DNA from: Calothrix sp. NIES-4105
Lineage (GTDB): Bacteria > Cyanobacteriota > Cyanobacteriia > Cyanobacteriales > Nostocaceae
DNA length: 64,000 nucleotides
Assembly (NCBI RefSeq): GCF_002368415.1
Contig: NZ_AP018291.1
Span: 186,001-250,000 of the forward strand
Direction: 5' to 3'
Below, in pieces: positions 18,906 through 28,289 of the stretch (positions are counted from its first letter, which is position 1; each line of letters opens with the position of its first letter). A program made the position numbers and the translations under genes. Below the pieces are notes generated by a model. It had not been told where the DNA came from and did not search any database. It saw only the letters and a list, made by a program, of their open reading frames with translations.

Positions 18906-21281
18906 ATGAATACCCTTGTACCGAATCAAAATAATTCTCATAAAGACGAAGCAGCTGGTACAAATATCAGCGAGATTAGCCAGCGCATTGCTCGAATTAT
19001 TCAAAAACGTCAACAACTGGCGAAGAAAGTTGCACCAGTTTGTCAACATTTAACAACATTATTAACAGAAATAAAGCTTTTGGGTCAACACCGTCAAACA
19101 CTCAAAACTACATTAGACCATTTTGAAGCTAGGGAGAGTTTGGACAAAATAGACATTCCATCACTAGAGGCTAAAATTAGTACAGAAATCACTCAATTAG
19201 AACTGCTTCAACAGCGTTTCTCCCGTTCTACGCTTAATATTGGTGTTGTAGGTTGGTCGAAGCAAGGCAAAAGTGAGTTTCTTAAAAGTTTGAGTGGGTT
19301 GACAAATAACGAACTCCCAGCACTACCAGGAGGACCTTGTACCGCAGTACGTAGTAAAATAGAACACCACGACGATGAGACACAAGCAAAAGTCACTTTT
19401 CATTCAGAAAGTTCTTTTCTTGAAAAGGTGATTGCTCCCTATTATGAAAAACTTAGTTTGGGAACTCCTCCCCAAAGCTTGGATGAGTTTGCAAATCAAC
19501 CATTTCCAGAATCTCCCGATGGTGTAACTAATCAAACTATGTATGACCATCTGCGAGATGATTATTACTTGCCTCTAAATAATTATCGGCAGCTTTTGGA
19601 ATCAGGTGAACCACGGGAAATCTCTATCCGCAAAGAAGAAATTCCTAATTATGTAATGCAGCGGCGTGATGCCAAAAATCGTCTAATTACATTTAAGCAC
19701 TTGGCAGTACGTGAGGTTAAGATTTTTTGTCGATTTCCAAATACAGAAGTAAATCAACTAGGATTATTTGATGTTCCTGGTATGGGAGATACCCGTTTGG
19801 GAGATGAAGACTTAATGCTGCAAACTTTGGGATGCGAAGTGGATATTGTAATGTTTCTGCGGAGACCAGATGCCTTGGGCTATTATTGGGGAAAAAATGA
19901 TACTGATTTGTATGATACTGTAAGCAAGGCTCTACCGGATTTAAGCGAGCGCGCGTTCTTAATACTTAATCATCAAACTGAGGGTAATAATTTAGACGCT
20001 TGTCGCTCGTTGCGAGATAATACTGGTGAAATGAAGTTTGTTACGCGCGAAATCGCTAACTGTACTAGTCCTGATGAAGCAAATCGGATTTTGATACTAA
20101 TACTACAGTACCTTGACCAACATATCCAGGTACTAGAACAAAAATATGCGATAGTCAGGCAAAATAGCCTAATTGCTTTATATCATACTATTCAATCTGA
20201 CTTGGGAAAGGCTCGTTACGTGATGCGACCATTTACGCAAGAAAATAAACTTTTTAATCGTCTTTTTCAAGAATTCGAGCTAAACTTAACCAATGGTTTA
20301 AGAGACTTAGTAGTAACTTTAGCACAGGAACAGGACACAGTTGATGTAGACTTCGAGGCGGTGGTAAGTGCTGCATTGCTGGCTTGTGAACAAGATGCAG
20401 GTATTCCTTCAGAACAGGAAATACTCAACCACGCTCGTAGCTTAGATAAAAAAGATTCCTATAAAGGGACGTATTGTGTATTGATTCCTGAACTGCGCGC
20501 TCATTTATCTAAAAACTTCCTTACCTTAGATGCAGGTTTACAACAAGCTGCAAATAAATTGAAACAGCAAGTTGCACAAGTTCTAATTGAAAAAACTAGC
20601 TTGGGTAATTTAACCAATGCACGAGGTGTGAATTTTTTGGAGCAGATAACCGAGATGCTAGCAGAACGGGGGAATCAATTGGAATTAGGCTTTCGTACCC
20701 TGAGTACATTCAACATCTCCTACGGTGCATTAGTTTTGCGACTAATTCGGCAAAACCTGATGAGTGTTCTCGATTCAGATGAAATTGTGAAAAATCATGA
20801 GTTGAGAGAAACAGCAGCCCATACTGCTAAAGTTATAGCTGAAGTAGCTACTGTAATTGGAGTTTCAGAACATACAAGCATAAATCATGAACTAGTAGGA
20901 CAAGTTGTACAAACAGCTGATCAATTGGCAAATGCTGTATTAGATTCAATATTTGACTTTGATGCTAAGACGGTTCGTAGTCATCTCCAAAAGTTACATC
21001 AACAAGCAGTTAATAAATGCCGAGAAACACTGGAACGCTGGTTAGAAGCCCCCAGCCAGATTCGTTACTACATGGCAACAGAGTTCGTAGATCGGGTTCT
21101 TGATGCAAATAATATGCAGGCAGAATGGGATGGGTTTTTGCGTGACCCAGAAATTCGTTCTAAAGTATGGGCAGAGTTTGAACACATTGAACATGTTAAA
21201 CAAGTACAGCAAAATTGGCTAGATGCGTTACAAAAAGTTTTAAATCTAAACCAACGCAGTCAATTTGAGTTCTTGTACTAG
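18906..21281 (+). CDS. Dynamin-like large GTPase
   Basis: 791 residues. G1/P-loop at 116-123 (GWSKQGKS), likely G2 in PCTAVRS, G3 in LFDVPGMGDTRLG. The G4 position reads LILNHQTEG instead of N/TKxD, so nucleotide specificity may be altered. Long helical regions flank the GTPase (coiled coil about 20-105; helical bundle about 390-790), as in bacterial dynamin-like proteins that act on membranes. No clear transmembrane segment. It sits between the TpsA-like and TpsB genes on the same strand. Function is unknown; membrane remodelling or stress response is plausible. Confidence 0.75.
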   Translation: MNTLVPNQNNSHKDEAAGTNISEISQRIARIIQKRQQLAKKVAPVCQHLTTLLTEIKLLGQHRQTLKTTLDHFEARESLDKIDIPSLEAKISTEITQLELLQQRFSRSTLNIGVVGWSKQGKSEFLKSLSGLTNNELPALPGGPCTAVRSKIEHHDDETQAKVTFHSESSFLEKVIAPYYEKLSLGTPPQSLDEFANQPFPESPDGVTNQTMYDHLRDDYYLPLNNYRQLLESGEPREISIRKEEIPNYVMQRRDAKNRLITFKHLAVREVKIFCRFPNTEVNQLGLFDVPGMGDTRLGDEDLMLQTLGCEVDIVMFLRRPDALGYYWGKNDTDLYDTVSKALPDLSERAFLILNHQTEGNNLDACRSLRDNTGEMKFVTREIANCTSPDEANRILILILQYLDQHIQVLEQKYAIVRQNSLIALYHTIQSDLGKARYVMRPFTQENKLFNRLFQEFELNLTNGLRDLVVTLAQEQDTVDVDFEAVVSAALLACEQDAGIPSEQEILNHARSLDKKDSYKGTYCVLIPELRAHLSKNFLTLDAGLQQAANKLKQQVAQVLIEKTSLGNLTNARGVNFLEQITEMLAERGNQLELGFRTLSTFNISYGALVLRLIRQNLMSVLDSDEIVKNHELRETAAHTAKVIAEVATVIGVSEHTSINHELVGQVVQTADQLANAVLDSIFDFDAKTVRSHLQKLHQQAVNKCRETLERWLEAPSQIRYYMATEFVDRVLDANNMQAEWDGFLRDPEIRSKVWAEFEHIEHVKQVQQNWLDALQKVLNLNQRSQFEFLY

Positions 21282-21300
21282 TAGTTTAATATTTGGTTTC

Positions 21301-21333
21301 AGATTTCCGACTTCTTAAAGAAGTCGGAAATCT
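21301..21333 (+). terminator. Rho-independent terminator after the dynamin-like gene
   Basis: Perfect 15-bp stem (AGATTTCCGACTTCT and its complement) with a 3-nt loop, 19 bp after the stop, followed by TATTTAATTTT. It separates the GTPase gene from the M48 remnant and tpsB. Confidence 0.85.
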
Positions 21334-21437
21334 TATTTAATTTTAGAAAAATACACAAAAGTGCAATTATAGGCGCCGAGTTACGCGCTAATTTATACAC
21401 AGAATTATAGAGACAAAAGCCAGTAACAAATTTAATA

Positions 21438-21777
21438 TCATCGTAAGGTTGAACTTTCGTGTGACCGTGCTGCACTTTTAGCAACTCAAAATGAAGATGC
21501 TATTTACAGTGCTTTAGTCAAATTATCGGGTTATTCTAAAAACCTCAAAGATGAAATTAACATTCAAGCCGTGATTGAACAAGGCAATGGCATTCAGAAC
21601 ATTGGAGATAATTCTATACCTGATTGGCTTTTTAATTTTTTTGCAACCATTGATGCTTCACATCCGTATCCGTCTGAGCGAGTCGGTGAGTTGTACCGCT
21701 GGGCAATGTCTGGAGACTATTTAGATATTCTCAATGGCAATTATCCTGTGATGGATAATAAGGAACTCCAAGGTTAA
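21438..21777 (+). pseudogene. M48-family metallopeptidase C-terminal remnant
   Basis: An open frame with no usable start encodes KVELSCDRAALLATQNEDA and later SHPYPSERVGELYRWAMSGD. These match the end of HtpX/M48 peptidases: the E..xxDRAAL segment carries the third zinc ligand and the SHP.P.ERV motif follows. The HExxH-containing N-terminal half is missing, so the product cannot be an active protease. It fills part of the gap between the GTPase and tpsB genes. Confidence 0.65.
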
Positions 21778-21784
21778 TGAGCTA

Positions 21785-21816
21785 CCTCATGCGCTCCGCA
21801 AGCTGCTCGCATGAGG
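21785..21816 (+). terminator. Hairpin terminator after the M48 remnant
   Basis: Inverted repeat CCTCATGCG / CGCATGAGG around a 14-nt loop, followed by TTTTCAT. It probably isolates tpsB from upstream transcription. Confidence 0.65.
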
Positions 21817-21948
21817 TTTTCATAACACACTGGACATGATAATCACGCGCGTGTTAAATTTGAAGCAACAGTATTAGTAGTTAAATTTTATACTCAAAAT
21901 CAAAAAATATTCAGGTTGTAAATAAAATATAAATGGTGTATTGGGTGT

Positions 21949-23688
21949 ATGGATGCATGTGATAATTTTTATTTCATAGTTAAGTTAGCGGTATTACTTA
22001 TAGTTGGAAGTAGTTGGATATTTCCGCGCCTGGTGTTAGCACAGTCCATACCTCCACGAGATATCAATATTCCTCGTGATACTCCCGGCAAAGTTGAACA
22101 AACAATTCCCCAGCCAACACCAACACCTGTACCATCTGCTACACCAGTTCCACCTACCGCCCCAATTCTTCCATCTCCACCTACAGAAACTTCACCTGAT
22201 ACAACATTTCCAACTGGCGCTCCTTTTACTGTTAGAGAAATTCAGGTTATAGGGAACACTGTTTTAAAAAAAGAGATTACTGAGTTAAAAGCAAGGTTAG
22301 AAAATCGCGAAGTATCGTTTGAAGAAATTTTGCAGTTGCGTTCTGATATTACTAAACTTTACATTGATAACGGATATATTACGAGCGGCGCCTTCATTCT
22401 TAATAACCAAAACTTAAGTAGCGGTATTGTCAAAATCCAAGTCGTTGAAGGCGAACTTGAAGATGTCAAATTGGAAGGGTTACAGCGTTTACAAGAAGGG
22501 TATATACGTTCTCGAATAGCACGCGCTAGCGGAATACCCCTTAATCGTCAACGACTCGAACAAGCTTTGCAATTATTACAGCTTGACCCATTAATCGAAC
22601 GTGTTAACGCCGAACTAACTGCCGGAAGCGCACCTGGATTTAATATTTTACTATTAAAACTCAAGGAAGCACCAGCATTTCACGCAGGAGTTGTAGTTGG
22701 GAATAGCCAATCTCCTAGTGTCGGTTCCGAACAAGCAAGCGTATTTGTAGAACATGACAACCTGCTAGGTTTTGGCGATGTATTCCGTACTGAATATGGC
22801 ATTACTGAAGGACTCAACATCTACGACTTGAGCTACACTATTCCATTTAACGCCCTTGATGGAACTATTGGTGCCCGCTATAATAACAACGACAGCCGCA
22901 TTATTGAAACTGATTTTCGTGACTTAGATATCCGTAGCGAAACTAGTACATTATCATTTAATATTCGTCAACCATTAAAGCGCAATCCAAATAGTGAATT
23001 TGTCTTGGGTTTAGCGTTAGACTTACGTCGTAGCCAAACATACTTACTTAATGACATTCCCTTTTCTTTCTCAGAAGGACCGGAAGACGGCAAGTCAAAA
23101 GTTACAGCTATTAGGTTTTCACAGGATTGGGTGCAGCGTAGTCAATCACAAGTTTTAGCCGTGCGTTCTCAATTTAGTTTCGGAATCGATGCTTTCGACG
23201 CAACAGTAAATAACACGGGTACAGATGGAAGATTCTTTACTTGGTTAGGACAATTTCAGTGGGTACAACGCCTATCTCCGCGTATCTTAATGTTAGCAAA
23301 GCTTGATACACAACTCACAGGCGATTCACTCCTTTCGCTAGAAAAATTTAGTATTGGTGGTGTGGAAACAGTACGTGGATATCCTCAAAACCAATTAGTT
23401 ACAGATAACGGAGTTATCGGTTCGGTCGAAGTTCGCATTCCCATTACAAGAAATGCAACCGCGTTGCAAGTTGTACCATTTTTTGATATTGGTACTGGAT
23501 GGAATAATCGCGGTAGTAATCCAAATCCACAAACCCTAGCTAGCCTCGGATTAGGTCTGCGCTGGCAACCTTCACAAGCATTTTCAGCCCGCTTAGATTA
23601 CGGGATTCCGTTAATTAAAATTAATAACAATGCTGATTCACTCCAAGATAATGGGTTGTATTTTTCGCTACGTTATCAACCGTTTTAA
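21949..23688 (+). CDS. ShlB/FhaC/HecB-family outer-membrane transporter (TpsB)
   Basis: 579 residues. Signal peptide to about residue 33, a Pro/Thr-rich linker (TPTPVPSATPVPPTAPILPS), POTRA-type domains (about 85-245; FTVREIQVIGNTVL, NGYITSGAFILNNQNL), then a 16-strand barrel with the conserved VRGY motif (GGVETVRGYPQNQL) and a C-terminal aromatic strand (YFSLRYQPF). It would recognise the TPS domain of the adhesin at 15935-18763 and thread it across the outer membrane. The two partners are separated by a GTPase gene and a peptidase remnant instead of lying side by side. Confidence 0.95.
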   Translation: MDACDNFYFIVKLAVLLIVGSSWIFPRLVLAQSIPPRDINIPRDTPGKVEQTIPQPTPTPVPSATPVPPTAPILPSPPTETSPDTTFPTGAPFTVREIQVIGNTVLKKEITELKARLENREVSFEEILQLRSDITKLYIDNGYITSGAFILNNQNLSSGIVKIQVVEGELEDVKLEGLQRLQEGYIRSRIARASGIPLNRQRLEQALQLLQLDPLIERVNAELTAGSAPGFNILLLKLKEAPAFHAGVVVGNSQSPSVGSEQASVFVEHDNLLGFGDVFRTEYGITEGLNIYDLSYTIPFNALDGTIGARYNNNDSRIIETDFRDLDIRSETSTLSFNIRQPLKRNPNSEFVLGLALDLRRSQTYLLNDIPFSFSEGPEDGKSKVTAIRFSQDWVQRSQSQVLAVRSQFSFGIDAFDATVNNTGTDGRFFTWLGQFQWVQRLSPRILMLAKLDTQLTGDSLLSLEKFSIGGVETVRGYPQNQLVTDNGVIGSVEVRIPITRNATALQVVPFFDIGTGWNNRGSNPNPQTLASLGLGLRWQPSQAFSARLDYGIPLIKINNNADSLQDNGLYFSLRYQPF

Positions 23689-23726
23689 TCTGAGAAGTTG
23701 GATATTATATATTAAACTCAGCGAGT

Positions 23727-23985
23727 TTAATCCGATTTATAATTTGTTTGCATCTTCACCATTCTTTCTAATATTTCTTTTTCTGCTGCTTCTAGGTAAG
23801 CAAGCCCTTCTAACGCCTTTTGTTTTCTTTCTTGTACTATTTCGTTCGTTACGAATCAGGTACTCGCCACTCAAGTAATAATTACCTAGTTTTATTGCTT
23901 CTTCGTCTGTAACTTCAGGAAGAGTAAACGGATTACCTTCAAGCTCCAGGTCTTGTTCAATTCGGTTATCAACTTGTTCTTGCAT
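23727..23985 (-). pseudogene. Small coiled-coil plasmid protein, frameshifted by a 4-bp tandem duplication
   Basis: ATG at 23985 with ribosome site GGAGG. The first ~47 codons encode an acidic protein (NPFTLPEVTDEEAIKLGNYY). At about 23843-23850 the tetranucleotide CGTT (AACG on the coding strand) is tandemly duplicated. Beyond it the original frame becomes basic and unnatural, whereas the shifted frame encodes a helix-like sequence (QKALEGLAYLEAAEKEILER) ending at 23727. Removing one copy restores an ~84-residue protein. The family is unknown to me. Confidence 0.6.
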
Positions 23986-24024
23986 TATCCTTGCCTCCAA
24001 TTGTTTAATATTTTAGCAGAGTTT

Positions 24025-24216
24025 TCAGCACCACCGCGCGCCAACACTATCAACCCATTTCATCTTCAACTGCTGGATAATGGGTATCAATTTTTTAAAG
24101 TGTGACACATCCTCATTGCTGAACTGACTTTGTTCGACTGGTTGCCATTCTCCTTCCATATAAGCAGCTTTCATCAATTGCACGTGATGCTCATCCTGAA
24201 AACTACGTTCAAGCAC
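24025..24216 (-). CDS. Small hypothetical protein, doubtful
   Basis: 63 codons, with FSNEDVSHFKKLIPIIQQLK resembling a small helical plasmid protein. No clear start or ribosome site, and the sequence ends abruptly at WVDSVGARWC. It may be the tail of a decayed gene. The 280 bp upstream (24217-24494) hold no frame I can support. Confidence 0.3.
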   Translation of the reverse strand: MLERSFQDEHHVQLMKAAYMEGEWQPVEQSQFSNEDVSHFKKLIPIIQQLKMKWVDSVGARWC

Positions 24217-24494
24217 TAATCTGAAATTCCAAAGCCAGGTAGCAAGGAAAACCGCCCATTAGGAATTCCCGTTAGGCAAGCTACATCCAATAGTTCAAGT
24301 CAGTACTAATCGCCGAACAAACAGCGAGCAATAAATACCCTACTGCCCTTGATAAAATGTTTGCGTCAGTACAAAACGACTTAGGTTTATGTTCGCTCTC
24401 AATTAGAGTTGGCGCCTTATTCAAAATTGCAGTCTCATTGCGCTCTACATTTTTTTAGTTAGATTAGCTGGTGCCTTTATAATTAAATATTTAT

Positions 24495-24767
24495 TTACTT
24501 GGTGCCTTCCCTTAACTCGGAATCCCATTCAAAGATATCGCTATCATTACTACCATCAACCTCACCAATAAATTCCTCCCCAGACATCAGTTGAGAAACA
24601 CACTCAGATAGCCGAGCAATTGCTTCCTTTAATGCTGCTACTTGCTCCCTATCTTTCCTAAGTTCGTTCAAAAACCCTGACCGCAATTGGTTCAAACGGT
24701 CGTGAACTGCTAACAACTCACCCTTACCCACAGCAGGATGGTTTACTTTATCTTTCAAAACCGCCAT
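24495..24767 (-). CDS. Small coiled-coil hypothetical protein
   Basis: 90 residues. A central coiled coil (RSGFLNELRKDREQVAALKE) is followed by an acidic tail. Its start overlaps the end of the upstream ribbon-helix-helix-like gene by 13 bp, so the two are translationally coupled, an arrangement typical of plasmid partition or toxin-antitoxin-like pairs. I cannot assign a function. Confidence 0.55.
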   Translation of the reverse strand: MAVLKDKVNHPAVGKGELLAVHDRLNQLRSGFLNELRKDREQVAALKEAIARLSECVSQLMSGEEFIGEVDGSNDSDIFEWDSELREGTK

Positions 24768-24967
24768 TTTTTGTTCAACTTTAATATATTGCCCTTGGTT
24801 GCAGGTTCATTAGAAGCGTCATACTCCACCAACGCCTGCCTTAAACAATTCAATAAAAAGTTCTTAAACGTTAACCGCAAATTAAGAGCGCGCTTTTTAC
24901 TACGCTCGACTAACGAACGCTCATCTTCTGAGAGAAGTTTTATATTTATCTGCGGATTATCTGACAT
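24755..24967 (-). CDS. Small ribbon-helix-helix-like DNA-binding protein
   Basis: 70 residues from the ATG at 24967; a longer in-frame extension upstream has unnatural composition. SDNPQINIKLLSEDERSL followed by a helix looks like a CopG/Arc-type ribbon-helix-helix fold, which would bind an operator as a dimer and repress its own operon. It diverges from the integrase gene at 25124, so the shared 156-bp spacer may hold its operator. Confidence 0.55.
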   Translation of the reverse strand: MSDNPQINIKLLSEDERSLVERSKKRALNLRLTFKNFLLNCLRQALVEYDASNEPATKGNILKLNKKWRF

Positions 24968-25123
24968 AGCATCTACCTGTTTTAAGTATATTCTCGGATA
25001 TACGTGGATATATTGGATAGATTTTTGTTGGGGAGCTAGTGCTAGGACGATGATTGAATTATGATGTGTATACCGGGAATTGTCATTCTCGGCATCATTT
25101 TTACCAGTAGGAGGCACCCCTAA

Positions 25124-26218
25124 ATGACCGAGGAAAGCTTACCCGTTCGCTACGCAGAATCACTTGCTGTTGAAGTCGTGGCACCATCAGAAGACGCAGC
25201 ACGGATTGCGCTTGTTGATTACTATTTTCCGAATCGGCAGCGGATAAGTACAACTGAGCAGTTAATCGAGTTGTGGGTGCGGTCGAATACTATCAAAAGT
25301 GAGCAAACGCAACGAGTGTATCGTCAAATTGGTTACGAGGTGGTTGACTTCATGTCGTCACGCTTCAATATAGCTGATTTGCGTTATTGTACGCTATTCC
25401 ACCTTCATACTTACATTTCTTGGCTGCAAGAATCAAAGCCTGTGCGGGGTAAGCTTGATACTTATGGGCTAAGTAAAAACGCTGTAGCAAAGTATGTTGC
25501 TGCGATTAAAAGTTTGTGGGAATGGGGGACAAGGGCAAGTATTGGGTATTTTGCGATTGATTTGGGGAAGGACTTGAGTATTCGCTGGGATGATAAGCTA
25601 GCTGAACGTATTTTGTCAGAAAAGCAGGTGGCAGTATTGGAAAAAGCAGCAATTTCTTTGGATGCGGAAAGTAAGAATAATAAAATGTACTGGTTGTTGT
25701 TTACGCTGATTTTTTATAGTGGTGTGCGTGCGGGCGAGATTAGTAGGCAAGCTACTGATAATGGTAGTAAGGTAATTATACCAGGCTTATTTTGGTGCCA
25801 ATTCCGAGAAGATGGAAAATATTTATTGTTGACGGTTACGGGCAAACGTAACAAAACTCGTACTATTACTTTGGATGTTGAAACGAGTAAGGCGATATTG
25901 GAGTATAGGGGTGATGCGCTTGATAATCAGCCAGTGTTTCCTAGTCCTTCGCGTCGTGATAAAGGTAAACCTCTTAGCGATAGGGGATTGCGGAAAATGA
26001 TGCAGGATATTTCTGAGTTGGCTGGAATTAAGTTTAGTGCCCACTTTCTAAGACATACTCATGCGACAGTAGCGAAGAAATATGGTGCCTCTGATTTTGA
26101 TTTACAATCTTCTTTGGGACATGCATCTCCTGCAACTACTGCGAAGTATATTCATCATGTTGGGCGTAATGGTACTGCACATGCGTTGCGAAGTAAGGGA
26201 AAAGGTAAGCGTCAGTAA
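25124..26218 (+). CDS. Tyrosine recombinase (phage-type integrase)
   Basis: 364 residues. N-terminal SAM-like core-binding domain (about 40-155; LIELWVRSNTIKSEQTQRVY) and C-terminal catalytic domain with the tetrad: Arg in YSGVRAGEI, Lys in TVTGKRNKTR, H-x-x-R in AHFLRHTHAT, His in GHASPATTAKY and the Tyr nucleophile in the same motif. Complete and probably active. Ribosome site AGGAGG lies 9 nt before ATG. It could resolve plasmid multimers or integrate the element; no attachment site was identified. Confidence 0.92.
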   Translation: MTEESLPVRYAESLAVEVVAPSEDAARIALVDYYFPNRQRISTTEQLIELWVRSNTIKSEQTQRVYRQIGYEVVDFMSSRFNIADLRYCTLFHLHTYISWLQESKPVRGKLDTYGLSKNAVAKYVAAIKSLWEWGTRASIGYFAIDLGKDLSIRWDDKLAERILSEKQVAVLEKAAISLDAESKNNKMYWLLFTLIFYSGVRAGEISRQATDNGSKVIIPGLFWCQFREDGKYLLLTVTGKRNKTRTITLDVETSKAILEYRGDALDNQPVFPSPSRRDKGKPLSDRGLRKMMQDISELAGIKFSAHFLRHTHATVAKKYGASDFDLQSSLGHASPATTAKYIHHVGRNGTAHALRSKGKGKRQ

Positions 26219-26229
26219 ATAGGGAATTT

Positions 26230-26442
26230 ATGTTTGATAAACTTGAAGAATTATTAGATGCTATTGACTACCCCGACCGATATGATTTGAACAAAGCACA
26301 CTATCATTAAAGGTGAAACAAATCATATAATAATAATCTTTATCAAGAACAAGCTGTTAAAATTCAGCCAATCATAGAAGAAAGTTTAGCATCAAGCTTG
26401 TGGGTAAACGTTGAGACTATCCGCAGGCAAAGAGATAGTTAA
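26230..26442 (+). pseudogene. Small plasmid protein gene with two in-frame stops
   Basis: ATG 11 bp after the integrase stop. The frame encodes MFDKLEELLDAIDYPDRYD, then meets TAA and TGA close together (about 26308-26316), then continues in the same frame with QEQAVKIQPIIEESLASS and VETIRRQRDS before a final TAA. The coherent acidic/helical sequence on both sides of the stops suggests a ~70-codon gene inactivated by point changes. Function unknown. Confidence 0.5.
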
Positions 26443-27020
26443 CTACTACCTCTTTTTGTTTTGTGGTGTAAGTTTAAAGATATTCCTGGTATTGGGTGCG
26501 AGTCCAACGGTAAAATTGGGCTATACCATTGAGTTACTTAAACATCTGCCTCTTTATACAACGGTTGTGTATTTATCTCAAATGGTCTAGTAAAAATGTT
26601 CTTGCTAATGAGTTTTTAAGTTTTCCCTTGTTAATTTTACTGTAAGTTACTTTAAACCATGCTATAATTTTTGCTTATTTCTTTTTTGCCTTACATTTGG
26701 CTTACGTGCTTTTTGATTCTTTTTACTTTATATGTCTCTCCTATCTTTTTGTCTTGCTTTAAGGTTTGTAAGTTACTTCAAACTCTAATTTTAGTTACTG
26801 TGTTATAATTACATTCTCTAAATTTCGTGTAGTGTATTTAACGGTACTTACTACGCAATCGTCCCCCTAATGGGTCGGCTGGCACAGTAGCGATTGCTGC
26901 GTTCTCCCTGCGGAAACATACGAAGGATAACCAAGATAACAAAGCAATATAGAGATATTAGTGTAACTTATTTGAGAAAATACGATTATAAAAATATTCC
27001 TAGAGGGGATAAGAGGATTT
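26443..27020. other. AT-rich intergenic region with paired promoter-like repeats and a hairpin
   Basis: No gene visible. Two direct repeats TGTAAGTTACTTYAAAC (26641 and 26767) each precede a TATAAT-like box (GCTATAATT, GTTATAATT), suggesting two related promoters or a repressor site. At about 26851-26900 an interrupted inverted repeat (CGCAATCG with CGATTGCTGCG) could form a hairpin in the leader of the genes downstream. Confidence 0.4.
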
Positions 27021-27582
27021 GTGCAAAGTAAGGTATTACTAATTAGCGGGCAGGATAACCTTATAGTTCAAGCCGATCTGTTACAACTAACAGAAAAACA
27101 TGCTTCGGATTATACTTTGTATTGGAAAGACAAGCTAAGGCAATACTTACAACAAGATAAATGGTGTCCCTTCACGTTTAAACTGAGCGTCAATAATTAA
27201 TAAGCAAGGGAATCGCGAAGGTTATGCAATCGAATATGAAGGCGAAACCCAAGGGCTAATGATGATAGAAGTAGAAATGCATGGCTCACAAATAACGAGA
27301 GGTAAACGCTTAGTATATATAGATGGTATCGCTTCGGCGCCTGCAAACCGCATCAAGATTCAAAACCCGCCAAAATACAGAGGTGTTGGATCTGCACTCT
27401 TAATGTTTGCGAGAAGACGTAGTTTAGAATTAGGTTATGAAGGCAGGGTTGGTTTACATGCTCTACCAGATTCTGAAAAATTTTATGATGACCAAGAAAT
27501 GCTTGATTTAGGTAAAGATAGCGATTACGATGACTTAACTTACTTTGAGGGCAGGGGTATGGCGTCAAGGTCGATAAAATAA
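27021..27582 (+). pseudogene. GNAT-family acetyltransferase, frameshifted
   Basis: Two frames that appear to be one gene. GTG at 27021 encodes 59 residues ending YLQQDKWCPFTFKLSVNN. About at 27190 the coding sense moves to another frame, which runs through KQGNREGYAIEYEGETQGLM to 27582 with GNAT core motifs: LVYIDGIASAPANR and the acetyl-CoA loop PPKYRGVGSALLMFARRR. Cyanobacterial GNATs of about 180 residues have both halves in one frame. The frameshift is inferred from similarity by memory; the downstream ATG at 27259 might still give a truncated product lacking the first strands. Confidence 0.6.
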
Positions 27583-27596
27583 ACGAAGGTAAAATC

Positions 27597-28143
27597 ATGA
27601 GTCAGCAAGAAGATAACAATCAAGAACTTTTCTTAGATCCAATGGATTTATTACTTAACGAAGACTGGTTGAGAAAATCTGCCGAGCTTGAGGATGAAGC
27701 TGGTGGTAACATCGGTGCCGGCTTAGACGCTTGGTGACGCTTTAGGCGAACTCATGTTTAATCCTGAACTGTTCGGTCGGTTAATAACCTTACGTATCTC
27801 GCTCAACCGCGAAGTACGTTTACTGCTTAACGATTGGAATTTAGGTACTATTACTTCCTCTGCGACAAAAACCGCACGAGAACTTTTACTGCAGAAATTA
27901 AAACAACCTACACCCGGCATACGCGAAAAACTAACAACGGTTTTACAAAAGGACGAACTTTTCGGTGAGGAATTTATCTCTAACCGCGAAGTACTGCGCG
28001 AACTAGTGACACAAATGCTTACCATTGAAGACTGGGAAACAATTGCGGCAGTTGCGGCAGACTCCTTAAAGGCGCAAATCATGAACTATGCGCCAATAGA
28101 AAAAATAGAGCGCGTAGGTCTAAAGTTTTTTTACGCGTTGTAA
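27597..28143 (+). pseudogene. Hypothetical ~180-residue protein, frameshifted
   Basis: ATG at 27597 opens a 46-codon frame ending GAGLDAW then TGA at 27735-27737. In another frame the sequence continues directly as DALGELMFNPELFGRLITL and runs to 28143. One added base near 27734 would fuse them into GLDAWGDALGELMFNPELF, which reads naturally. The protein is helical with no recognised domain. It follows the broken GNAT gene and precedes the relaxase gene. Confidence 0.55.
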
Positions 28144-28184
28144 ATAATTTATGAAGAACTTAAAACAATTATTGACAAAGCAAG

Positions 28185-28289
28185 TCTTGGATAAATTTCA
28201 CACCTGACAACGTGAGAAAATGCCATTAAAAAGTTTGCTCACGGCAAGCTTTGCTTATATAGCAACACTTTTCAAAGTGTCCAAGACCG
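28185..28289 (+). promoter_or_regulatory. Candidate oriT upstream of the MobV relaxase gene
   Basis: In MobV systems the nick site usually lies just upstream of the relaxase gene. Here a perfect small hairpin ACACTTT-TC-AAAGTGT (28265-28280) sits 9 bp before the ATG, and the flanks carry an imperfect inverted repeat (CTTGGA... at 28185 and TCCAAG at 28279). Position and structure are suggestive only. Confidence 0.35.

Noticed and set aside
26480-26545. tRNA-like D-arm (CTCAATGGTATAGC on the minus strand) with a nearby CCAA/TTGG stem
   Set aside because: No TTCGA-type T-loop or matching acceptor stem; it cannot be folded into a full cloverleaf.
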